Below are positions 1-5,527 of a stretch of DNA of 5,527 bases, in pieces. This DNA is from Bacteroides sp. UBA939 (lineage in GTDB: Bacteria; Bacteroidota; Bacteroidia; Bacteroidales; Bacteroidaceae). Where the stretch lies: the NCBI RefSeq assembly GCF_002293435.1, contig NZ_DBDF01000066.1, positions 1 to 5,527 of the forward strand, in the 5' to 3' direction. The translations under genes were made by a program, and so were the position numbers. Each line of letters opens with the position of its first letter. Position 1 is the stretch's first letter. Under the pieces are notes generated by a model that did no database searches, was not told the DNA's origin, and worked only from the letters and a program-made list of their open reading frames with translations.

Positions 1-30
1 CCCAGGAGGAGGAGAATAGAGATACTCTTG

Positions 31-60
31 TTAATCACTTATCACTAAACATTAATCACT
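31..60. repeat. Short ATCACT repeats in the leader
   Basis: Three copies of the core ATCACT occur in 30 bases: TTAATCACT at 31-39, TTATCACT at 39-46 and TTAATCACT at 52-60. They lie in non-coding, AT-rich DNA upstream of the ABC operon and directly abut the hairpin at 61-77. I know of similar ATCACT-rich strings in intergenic DNA of Bacteroides genomes, but that is memory and not a search. No protein-binding role can be assigned. Confidence 0.45.
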
Positions 61-77
61 GCGAAGCTCCGCTTCGC
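61..77. repeat. Perfect 7-bp hairpin (GCGAAGC/GCTTCGC)
   Basis: GCGAAGC (61-67) and GCTTCGC (71-77) are perfect inverted repeats around the 3-base loop TCC. The stem is GC-rich in AT-rich surroundings. It could end transcription of an upstream gene, but the bases after it (TAAATTATC) are not a T-run on the plus strand, and no T-run follows on the minus strand, so a classical intrinsic terminator is not well supported. A REP-like intergenic palindrome is the other reading. It sits 63 bases before the ATPase start, so it could also lie in that gene's leader RNA. Confidence 0.5.
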
Positions 78-140
78 TAAATTATCATTCATCAGCATAG
101 GAGTATTATTACGGATAAGCATTAAATAAATTCATTAGAA

Positions 141-812
141 ATGGCTTTGATTAGATTAAATGACATACAAAAAAGCTATCCTGACGGCGAGAACCGTCTG
201 AATAAAGTTTTGCAGGGAGTGAATATGGAAGTCTCTAAGGGCGAATTTATAGCGATAAAAGGCGCTTCCGGTTCGGGTAAAACCACTTTACTATCCATTT
301 TAGGGACGCTTCTTATGCCGGACAGCGGCAGTTATTTTCTGGATAATACGGAAATAACCGCTCCGGGGGTTGACTCTTCTCTAATCCGTAACAAACAGAT
401 TGGTTTCGTCTTTCAGGATCACCGCTTGTTGCCACAGTACACAGCAATGGAAAACATCCTGTTACCTACACTTGCCCATAACTCCAAAGCTACCGCAGAA
501 GAAGTTGCATATACCCGTCACCTCATGGAAATCGCCCGTATTTCGGGAGTGGCGAACCAGTACCCAAACACATTATCCGGTGGCGAAGCAAGCCGCGTAG
601 CCATCTGCCGGGCGCTGGTCATGAAACCCCTGTTGGTACTTGCGGACGAACCTACCGGGCAACTGGATAGAGAGAACGCCCGAAATATCGTCTCCCTGCT
701 TTCCGAAATAAACAAAAGCATGCAGGCAACTATCATCATGGTCACCCATTCGGATGAGATATCCTCCGTTGCACACCGCATACTCACCCTTAAAGAAAGG
801 ATGTTGCAATGA
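141..812 (+). CDS. ABC transporter ATP-binding protein, LolD/MacB/YbbA type
   Basis: This is a 223-residue cytoplasmic ATPase that binds and hydrolyses ATP to drive the permease encoded next to it. All nucleotide-binding motifs are visible in order: Walker A GASGSGKTT (41-49), Q-loop Gln92 in VFQDHRLLP, signature LSGGE (145-149), Walker B LLVLADE (164-170) with catalytic Glu170, D-loop GQLD (173-176) and switch His203 in MVTHS. The length fits LolD/MacB-type single-domain ATPases. The signature continues EASRVAICRA where QQQRVAIARA is usual, a mild variation that leaves the key residues intact. The start at 141 is firm because an in-frame stop lies at 123-125 with no ATG between. No strong ribosome-binding site precedes it, as is usual in Bacteroidetes. 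Its stop overlaps the permease start by 4 bp. LolD, MacB, YbbA, FtsE and BceA cannot be separated by sequence alone; the partner argues against FtsE. Confidence 0.95.
   Translation: MALIRLNDIQKSYPDGENRLNKVLQGVNMEVSKGEFIAIKGASGSGKTTLLSILGTLLMPDSGSYFLDNTEITAPGVDSSLIRNKQIGFVFQDHRLLPQYTAMENILLPTLAHNSKATAEEVAYTRHLMEIARISGVANQYPNTLSGGEASRVAICRALVMKPLLVLADEPTGQLDRENARNIVSLLSEINKSMQATIIMVTHSDEISSVAHRILTLKERMLQ
795..800 (+). promoter_or_regulatory. Ribosome-binding site candidate for the permease
   Basis: GAAAGG lies inside the last codons of the ATPase gene, 8 bases before the permease ATG at 809. The ATGA overlap (809-812) joins the stop of one gene to the start of the next. This suggests translational coupling, which would balance the subunits, but Bacteroidetes depend little on Shine-Dalgarno pairing, so the site itself is tentative. 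Confidence 0.35.
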
Positions 813-3800
813 ATTTCAAAGGTTTGACGTCTAAAAGCAGCCGCTTCTATATCCGTTATTACAAACTGGTGTTTCTTGCGTCGCTTATCACTGTAGCTGT
901 AATTGTCGGCAGCCTGGTAGTAGGCGATTCCGTGCGGAGTACATTGGTGAAACGAGTCGCCGAGCGATTGGGAGATACGCAAACCATTATATTCTCCCGC
1001 CATTCTTTTATGGCCGAAGAATGGATTGATGACCCTTTGTTCAAAGGCTCTGCAAAAGGTGTTCTGCTAACAAACGGTTTCATTTCACAGAACGGGAAGC
1101 TGATACCTGTTTTTGTCTGGGGAGTGAGCGACCTGCCTATCGCTGAAGGTGCCGCCCGTATTAATTCCGCTTTACGTGAAGAACTGGGACAAGATATTCC
1201 GGAAGACATCGTGCTTCGTTTGCCGGCATCCGGGTTAGTCCCTCCCGGCTCCCTGTTTGTTACTGAAACCTACACCACAAGCCTGCGCCTTACTTTCAAC
1301 GGAGTAGTCAACACCGAAGAGGGAGGTAATATCAGTATGAAGAACGAACAAGTCTTGCCGTTCAATGTCTTTATCAATCGGCAGGAGCTGGCGGAAGCCA
1401 TGAATGCGGAAAAGAAAGTGAACCTCATCCTGACCAGTCAACCGATATCCGCCGGCGAATTGGAACATACATGGCATTATTCATTATCCGGTCTTTCCGT
1501 CCGTCAAAAAGATGATTTCACGGAGATTATCTCCGACCGCATCTTCTTACAAGAGGAAATAGTGGAAACCATCTGCAAGAATAATCCGGAACCGAACCGT
1601 TTGTTCTCTTACTTAGCCAACTCCATCCGGCGAGATGATTTTTCCATCCCTTACTCTTTCGTTACAGCCGCAGACCGTTATAAAGACCAATCATTAGGGA
1701 AAGACGATATCATTCTCTCAGACTATGCAGCCAAACGTTTGCAGGCTAAGCCGGGCGACCGGATTCAGATAACCTATTTCACTTCGCAAAATCTGAAAGT
1801 ATTAAAAACTGATACCGCCTCCCTGCATGTAAAAGCTATTGTCCCCCTGAGTGAGTTCTTGGAAGATAAAACCTTAAGCGCTGATTTTCCCGGTCTTTCC
1901 GATGTAGAGCGATGCACCGACTGGGATAGCGACCTCCCGATTGATATGAGTCTTATCACCGATGAAGATGAAAAATACTGGGAACTTTACCGCAACACCC
2001 CCAAAGCCATTATTGCCTACAATGCCGTTGTCAACGACTGGGGAAATGCTTACGGAAACGCAACTGCCGTACGTGTAAGAAAGAATACCGTCCCCAACCT
2101 TTCAGGACTTACAACCGAAATGTCCGGTATCCAGATAATTCATCCTCGCGATAAAGCTGTGTATGCAGCCATGAATGGTGTCGACTTCTCAGGTCTGTTC
2201 CTTGCGCTCGGATTCTTTATAATTGTGTCCGCCATGCTGTTGATGCTTATTCCGGTATCGGAAATGCTTCATCAACGAAGGCACGAAATTGAACTTTTAA
2301 AGGCTCTGGGATATACACGGAAACGAATTACCCGGATGTTCTGGCGGGAAGCCGCCCCTGTTGTGTTACTCTCCTCAATTATCGGAGTAGTTGCCGGACT
2401 TCTTTATACCGGCCTCATTATGTGGTTGCTGGGCAACGTTTGGAAAGGGGCAACACATACCGGAGGATTCTCCGTCTATCCTTCTGCAACCACTCTGGTG
2501 TCCGGCCTTTTTATCGGTATCGCCCTGTCTCTGTGGCTTCTTTACAGGAGTATCGTACAAAACTTAAAAGACAGGAAGCCAAGTGCCGGAACCGGTACAC
2601 ATTCCCTAAAGCGGAGAAAGAAATTCGTTGTCTTCTCCACCCTGATTGCCGTGGGAACAATTGGCGTCAATCTTTTCTTCCTGCATTCGGTTGTTCTTTT
2701 TGTATTCGTTGGTATTCTGTTTATAGGAACAGCGGCAATATGGGGGGACTACTTAATTTGCCGGTATGGGAATAGGTCTTCGGCCGATTTGCCTGCCGAC
2801 TCGCCCTGCAAGTACTCAACTTTCCAAACAAAACAATTGGCGTGGAGCACTCTTTACGCTAACAGGAAGCAAGCTGTGCTTTCATTCTTTACGTTGACAA
2901 TCGGGGTGTTTATCGTCTTTTCCGTCGGTCTCAACCGGAAGGGCTTTGCCGACAGTGCGCAACTGCGCACCGGCACAGGAGGTTTCTCTCTTTGGTGTGA
3001 AAGCTCAGTACCTGTCTATCACAATATGTCTACCGATGCCGGAAAAGAAAAACTGTCGCTTACTGCTCTTCCCGGAGATACGGAAATCCTGCAATGCCTT
3101 CGTTACAGTGCCGATGATGCCAGTTGCCTCAACCTGAACAAGACTACGACTCCCACCGTGCTGGGTGTGGATATGAACGCCTTGGCAAAAAGCGACTTCC
3201 GGATAGAACAGAACATCTACTCGCTTGATAGAGAAGACGTCTTTCGGAAGATGGGAAGAAAGAACGGCAATCCTGCTGATGTTTCCCGGCAAGCACAGCA
3301 GCCGGATAACGTGTACCCCGCTTTGATAGACGCCACCGTACTTACGTGGGGACTTATGATGAACCTCGGAGATACCCTCTTTTATAAGAACGACCGGGGA
3401 CAGACAATTCCCATCCTCCTTGCCGGTACATTGTCCAACTCCATCTTCCAGGGAAACATTCTGATAGACCGGTCCCTCTTTTCCGAGATATGGGAAGAAA
3501 CTGCCGGAAGTGAAGTATTTCTCCTTAAAACAAGCGAGACGGAGAAAGAGGAAGTAAAAACATTACTTTCACAGGCTTTGAATGAATATGGCGTAAGAGT
3601 CTCCACCACGAATGAAAGGCTGGAACAATTTAACTCTGTTACCGACACCTACCTTACTATATTTCTGACTTTGGGTGGTTTAGGCCTGCTGTTGGGTATA
3701 ATGAGTTTTATTATTGTAATTCGTAAGAACCTGTCTGCCCGCCGCTACGAAATAGATTTATACCGCACGCTTGGTTTCACTGACCGCAAAATAGAACAAA

Positions 3801-4030
3801 CTCTATATAGAGAGAATCTGATGGTTCCTCTCTATGCCATTGCCGTCGGTATCGTAAGTTCCCTTATAGGCATCAGCATTACCTTTATGAATGTTGGCCT
3901 GTTGATATGGCTACTGACATTGCTGTTCGCGGTCTTCTTTGTGGTATGCGTCGTTGTGTTTGTCAGGAGGTCAGTGAGAAGGGAAATTCTTGTAGGAATT
4001 CAGCCACAGTCACCCTTGCGAAATGTGTAA
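809..4030 (+). CDS. Large FtsX-like ABC transporter permease (two FtsX domains)
   Basis: This is a 1073-residue inner-membrane protein and the obvious partner of the ATPase. Predicted membrane segments by eye: 18-40, 461-483, 516-541, 559-581, two within 605-647, 688-707, 947-971, 1003-1026 and 1029-1052. This is a duplicated 4-TM FtsX plan with two central helices, as in YbbP or BceB. The halves carry matching cytoplasmic coupling segments: HQRRHEIELLKALGYTRKRI (488-507) and SARRYEIDLYRTLGFTDRKI (976-994 region). Large extracytoplasmic domains span about 41-460 and 708-946, the first unusually big. DDASCLNLN (769-777), followed by a VLGVD segment, is a motif I associate with large Bacteroidetes and Planctomycetes FtsX permeases. 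Such transporters usually work on lipoproteins, peptides or envelope components and can act mechanically; the substrate here is unknown. No MacA-like adaptor lies in the window. The last 31 bp overlap the convergent repressor gene. Confidence 0.92.
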   Translation: MNFKGLTSKSSRFYIRYYKLVFLASLITVAVIVGSLVVGDSVRSTLVKRVAERLGDTQTIIFSRHSFMAEEWIDDPLFKGSAKGVLLTNGFISQNGKLIPVFVWGVSDLPIAEGAARINSALREELGQDIPEDIVLRLPASGLVPPGSLFVTETYTTSLRLTFNGVVNTEEGGNISMKNEQVLPFNVFINRQELAEAMNAEKKVNLILTSQPISAGELEHTWHYSLSGLSVRQKDDFTEIISDRIFLQEEIVETICKNNPEPNRLFSYLANSIRRDDFSIPYSFVTAADRYKDQSLGKDDIILSDYAAKRLQAKPGDRIQITYFTSQNLKVLKTDTASLHVKAIVPLSEFLEDKTLSADFPGLSDVERCTDWDSDLPIDMSLITDEDEKYWELYRNTPKAIIAYNAVVNDWGNAYGNATAVRVRKNTVPNLSGLTTEMSGIQIIHPRDKAVYAAMNGVDFSGLFLALGFFIIVSAMLLMLIPVSEMLHQRRHEIELLKALGYTRKRITRMFWREAAPVVLLSSIIGVVAGLLYTGLIMWLLGNVWKGATHTGGFSVYPSATTLVSGLFIGIALSLWLLYRSIVQNLKDRKPSAGTGTHSLKRRKKFVVFSTLIAVGTIGVNLFFLHSVVLFVFVGILFIGTAAIWGDYLICRYGNRSSADLPADSPCKYSTFQTKQLAWSTLYANRKQAVLSFFTLTIGVFIVFSVGLNRKGFADSAQLRTGTGGFSLWCESSVPVYHNMSTDAGKEKLSLTALPGDTEILQCLRYSADDASCLNLNKTTTPTVLGVDMNALAKSDFRIEQNIYSLDREDVFRKMGRKNGNPADVSRQAQQPDNVYPALIDATVLTWGLMMNLGDTLFYKNDRGQTIPILLAGTLSNSIFQGNILIDRSLFSEIWEETAGSEVFLLKTSETEKEEVKTLLSQALNEYGVRVSTTNERLEQFNSVTDTYLTIFLTLGGLGLLLGIMSFIIVIRKNLSARRYEIDLYRTLGFTDRKIEQTLYRENLMVPLYAIAVGIVSSLIGISITFMNVGLLIWLLTLLFAVFFVVCVVVFVRRSVRREILVGIQPQSPLRNV

Positions 4031-4320
4031 CTGCACATAAAATCATTTAATAGCTTCTTTGCCAGTTCCCAATTCTCGGGATTGATGCAATACTTCACTT
4101 TGGGCGGAAAGATTTCGCCCTGTATCAGTCCCGCATCCTTCAATTCCGAAAGATGCTGAGATACCGTAGCCTTTGCAATGGGCAGTTCGTTGTGGATATC
4201 GCCGAAGAAGCAACAGTTCTGCGCCGCCAAGAATTTCAAGATTGCAATACGGGCAGGATGCCCCATCGCTTTGCCGAAACGTGCCAATTGTTCTTCCTGC
4301 TCGGTGTATTTCTTTTCCAT
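4000..4320 (-). CDS. ArsR/SmtB-family winged-helix repressor
   Basis: This 106-residue DNA-binding protein should act as a dimer that leaves DNA when an inducer binds. Residues 12-33 (LARFGKAMGHPARIAILKFLAA) form the typical ArsR N-terminal helices; the recognition helix is around ATVSQHLSELKDAGLI (51-66), and the wing runs through GEIFPPKVKYCINP (68-81). Cysteines are at 36, 37, 78, 96 and 105. Cys36-Cys37 precede FFGDI, where arsenic-sensing ArsR has CVCDL and, from memory, Bacteroidetes ArsR has CICGDI, so one usual thiol ligand appears replaced by Phe39 while an extra one is present at 36. Cys78 is in the wing position typical of the Bacteroidetes group. The start is firm, with an in-frame stop three codons upstream at 4330-4332. 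It is divergent from the radical SAM gene and probably represses it and itself. The inducer could be As(III), Sb(III), another soft metal or a redox signal. Confidence 0.93.
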   Translation of the reverse strand: MEKKYTEQEEQLARFGKAMGHPARIAILKFLAAQNCCFFGDIHNELPIAKATVSQHLSELKDAGLIQGEIFPPKVKYCINPENWELAKKLLNDFMCSYTFRKGDCG

Positions 4321-4338
4321 TTTAGAAAATTAAGATGA

Positions 4339-4351
4339 TTACAGGGTGTAA
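4339..4351. repeat. Small palindrome TTACA-GGG-TGTAA in the repressor leader
   Basis: TTACA (4339-4343) and TGTAA (4347-4351) are perfect 5-bp arms around GGG. With a one-base bulge the pairing extends to GATT and AATC on the outside. It lies in the expected 5' leader of the repressor mRNA, about 20-30 bases before its start codon. It could be a minor operator or a small RNA hairpin affecting translation. At this length chance is also possible. Confidence 0.3.
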
Positions 4352-4364
4352 ATCTACAATAATT

Positions 4365-4395
4365 TTTCTTATAAACAAATATAAAGTTATCTTTG
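4365..4395 (+). promoter_or_regulatory. Promoter candidate for the radical SAM gene
   Basis: TATCTTTG at 4388-4395 matches the Bacteroidetes -7 consensus TAnnTTTG exactly. TTTC at 4365-4368 is a three-of-four match to the -33 element TTTG with a 19-bp spacer, the usual distance. Transcription would begin near 4400-4402, giving a leader of about 56 bases that contains the palindrome at 4422-4438. Confidence 0.6.
4376..4383 (-). promoter_or_regulatory. -7 box candidate for the ArsR-family gene
   Basis: Read on the minus strand, TATATTTG matches the Bacteroidetes -7 consensus TAnnTTTG exactly. It would start the repressor mRNA near 4369-4371, about 50 bases before its start codon. No good -33 TTTG is seen at the usual spacing; the nearest is TCTG at 4407-4410 with a 23-base spacer. 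The box lies inside the spacer of the opposing promoter, so both promoters should not hold polymerase together. Confidence 0.5.
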
Positions 4396-4421
4396 TGCCT
4401 GATTTACAGACAGTTAAGTTT

Positions 4422-4438
4422 GTAATTCGGCGAACTAC
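4422..4438. promoter_or_regulatory. 17-bp near-perfect palindrome, likely ArsR operator
   Basis: GTAATTCGGCGAACTAC is an odd-length dyad centred on G4430. Seven of eight arm pairs match: GTA/TAC outside and TTCG/CGAA inside, with one mismatch (A4425/C4435). Length and symmetry suit a winged-helix ArsR dimer. It lies about 20-36 bases after the predicted start of the radical SAM transcript and just upstream of the repressor promoter. A bound repressor could therefore block radical SAM transcription as a roadblock and influence its own promoter. That it binds this ArsR protein is inferred from position and symmetry. Confidence 0.6.
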
Positions 4439-4457
4439 GAATATAAAAGATAATGTT

Positions 4458-5420
4458 ATGAACCAAATTTTAAGTAAAGTGGAGGCGAAAGCCGAGCTAA
4501 GTAAAGAAGAAGTTGTTAAGCTACTATCAGTATCAACTACAAGTGAAGAATTCTACCGGTTGCTGTATCTGGCCCGAAAATACAGCGAAGAAACATTTCA
4601 GAATAAAGGGTATGTTTTCGCCCAGATAGGAATCAACGCCGAACCGTGTTCTATCAATTGCCATTTTTGTTCGATGGCGGCAAAGCATTACGTTCTGCCC
4701 AATCATTGGCAGAAAGATATCAATGAGATTACCGAAAGCGTTAAGCAACTGGTTGCCGACCAAGCTAACGATATCTTTCTGATGACCACCGCCGACTATC
4801 CCGTTGAAAGATTTATCGAAATCGGAAAAGCTGTTCGTCAATACATTCCTGCCGCAATCAGGCTTGTTGCCAATATCGGCGATTTCGACCTGCCGACCGC
4901 CCACAAACTGAAAGAGGCGGGATTCACCGGAGCTTACCACATTGTGCGGATGCGCGAGGGCATTGATACCGGCGCATCGGTAGAGCAGCGTGTCCGGACA
5001 CTCGATGCTATATGCGAAGCCGGTCTGGAGTTGTACTACTGCGTCGAACCCGTTGGAGCGGAGCATAGCTACGAGGAAATTGCCACCGAAATATTCCGTG
5101 CAAAGGATTATCGCATAGGTGCTATGGCTGCGATGCGTCGTACGCCTGTTGAAGGAACGCCTCTACATGGCTATGGCGCTATTTCTACGCCGGAATTGTG
5201 TAAGATTGCTGCGGTTACTCTGTTGGTTGTCCGTCCTTCGCGGTCTATGAACGTACACGAAGTAACAGAAATGTCACTTCTTGCCGGTATCAATCAACTG
5301 TATGCCGAAGCCGGAGCCAACCCACGCGATGTGGATGACAATACCGAGAATAACCGCGGGTTCAACACGGTTGTGCTTCGCAAGATGCTTGAAAACTCAG
5401 GTTATACCGTGAATAGTTAA
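4458..5420 (+). CDS. Biotin-synthase-like radical SAM enzyme, substrate unknown
   Basis: This is a 320-residue cytoplasmic radical SAM enzyme. Cys64, Cys68 and Cys71 form the CxxxCxxC motif (CSINCHFC) that binds the [4Fe-4S] cluster used to cleave S-adenosylmethionine. The order of further segments follows the BioB/HydE/PylB/HmdB group: FLMTTADYP (107-115), HIVRMREGIDTG (161-172), YYCVEPVG (193-200), VEGTPL (231-236) and the BATS-like tail with VVRPSR (257-262) and AGANPRD (285-291). Aligned from memory to E. coli BioB, Cys195 matches Cys188 and Arg259 matches Arg260, but Cys97 and Cys128 have no counterpart, so the auxiliary [2Fe-2S] sulfur donor is probably absent and this is not biotin synthase. 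I chose ATG 4458; an in-frame ATG at 4335 would add 41 residues translated from the promoter region. It is divergent from the ArsR-family repressor and probably controlled by it. Confidence 0.88.
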   Translation: MNQILSKVEAKAELSKEEVVKLLSVSTTSEEFYRLLYLARKYSEETFQNKGYVFAQIGINAEPCSINCHFCSMAAKHYVLPNHWQKDINEITESVKQLVADQANDIFLMTTADYPVERFIEIGKAVRQYIPAAIRLVANIGDFDLPTAHKLKEAGFTGAYHIVRMREGIDTGASVEQRVRTLDAICEAGLELYYCVEPVGAEHSYEEIATEIFRAKDYRIGAMAAMRRTPVEGTPLHGYGAISTPELCKIAAVTLLVVRPSRSMNVHEVTEMSLLAGINQLYAEAGANPRDVDDNTENNRGFNTVVLRKMLENSGYTVNS

Positions 5421-5443
5421 CTTACATTATTCGTAGTGTAAGT
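5420..5443 (+). terminator. Hairpin terminator candidate after the radical SAM gene
   Basis: Starting on the last base of the stop codon, ACTTACATTA pairs with TAGTGTAAGT around a TTCG loop (5430-5433), giving ten pairs including one U-G wobble. UUCG is a notably stable loop. Only a delayed AT-rich stretch (TAATAATTATTTTTA from 5450) follows, not a direct U-run, so efficiency is uncertain. Confidence 0.5.
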
Positions 5444-5489
5444 ACTTCGTAATAATTATTTTTACTATAAATGAGGATTTATGCTTGAA

Positions 5490-5513
5490 CACAGAGTCAC
5501 AGAGACACAGAGT
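5490..5513. repeat. Three tandem 8-bp CACAGAG units
   Basis: CACAGAG recurs at 5490, 5498 and 5506 with exact 8-base spacing; the units are CACAGAGT, CACAGAGA and CACAGAGT. A pyrimidine-rich run (TTTTATCTTTCTTTT) follows to the end of the window. Similar CACAGAG strings followed by T-rich DNA are, as I recall, common between genes in Bacteroides genomes. Function is unknown. Confidence 0.55.
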
Positions 5514-5527
5514 TTTATCTTTCTTTT

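Larger units (their letters stand above)
4347..4408. repeat. 8-bp inverted repeat flanking both divergent promoters
   Basis: TGTAAATC (4347-4354) and GATTTACA (4401-4408) are exact reverse complements separated by 46 bases. Their midpoint falls at about 4377, within the two back-to-back -7 boxes. Paired sites placed symmetrically around a divergent promoter can bind two regulator dimers, but no dyad is visible inside each arm, so the regulator (if any) is unknown. Confidence 0.35.

Noticed and set aside
23..30. TACTCTTG as a -7 box for the ABC operon
   Set aside because: It departs from TAnnTTTG at one fixed position, no -33 element can be checked at the window edge, and a hairpin lies between it and the gene.
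1..80. Possible end of an upstream gene
   Set aside because: Frames 1, 2 and 3 close at 46-48, 17-19 and 78-80 respectively; too little is visible to choose one, or to exclude that nothing coding is present.
518..1003. 161-codon open frame on the minus strand
   Set aside because: It lies opposite the ATPase and permease genes, which carry clear family motifs, and its translation shows no recognisable domain; it is a shadow frame.
141..4030. FtsE/FtsX cell-division pair
   Set aside because: FtsX is a short 4-TM protein of about 300 residues; this permease has two FtsX domains and about ten membrane segments.
4335..4457. Extended N-terminus of the radical SAM protein from the ATG at 4335
   Set aside because: The extra 41 residues are translated from DNA holding both promoters and the palindrome, and the predicted transcript starts after that ATG.
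4533..5066. 177-codon open frame on the minus strand
   Set aside because: It is antisense to the catalytic core of the radical SAM gene and shows no recognisable domain or start signals.
5481..5527. Open frame from ATG 5481 to the window end, with TATGCTTG at 5480-5487 as a possible -7 box
   Set aside because: Only 15 codons are visible, they are made of the CACAGAG repeat, and the box is imperfect with no -33 element.
1..5527. CRISPR arrays, tRNA or rRNA genes, insertion sequences
   Set aside because: No spaced direct repeats of suitable length, no tRNA cloverleaf or rRNA-like stretch and no transposase were seen on either strand.

Overview
The window looks like a piece of a Bacteroidales chromosome (Bacteroides, Phocaeicola or Parabacteroides type). 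Three things point there. Two start-proximal boxes match the Bacteroidetes -7 consensus TAnnTTTG exactly, most starts are preceded by AT-rich sequence without a strong Shine-Dalgarno, and the repressor has the YCINP segment I associate with Bacteroidetes ArsR proteins. No species can be named from sequence alone.

Layout. Positions 1-140 are an intergenic leader with short ATCACT repeats and a perfect 7-bp hairpin. Positions 141-4030 are a two-gene, translationally coupled ABC transporter operon: a LolD/MacB-type ATPase and a 1073-residue FtsX-like permease with about ten membrane segments. Facing it, and overlapping the permease 3' end by 31 bp, is a 106-residue ArsR-family repressor on the minus strand (4000-4320). 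A compact divergent promoter region (4321-4457) follows. A 320-residue biotin-synthase-like radical SAM enzyme (4458-5420) is then read on the plus strand. It ends at a hairpin terminator candidate, followed by a spacer carrying an 8-bp tandem CACAGAG repeat.

How the parts may work together. The ATPase and permease should form one inner-membrane type VII ABC system (MacB/LolCDE/YbbAP/BceAB superfamily), powering work on the periplasmic side rather than ordinary solute import. The repressor and radical SAM gene form a second, divergently transcribed unit. Its two -7 boxes sit 4 bp apart, and a 17-bp near-perfect palindrome lies between the radical SAM promoter and its start codon. The inference is that a thiol-reactive metal(loid) or redox signal, read by ArsR cysteines, controls the radical SAM enzyme.

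The most interesting part is this ArsR/radical SAM pair. The repressor has a rearranged cysteine site, and the enzyme looks like BioB but lacks two of the three BioB auxiliary-cluster cysteines. I cannot assign a substrate. Whether the ABC operon belongs to the same response is unknown, because the two units are convergent and no shared operator was seen.
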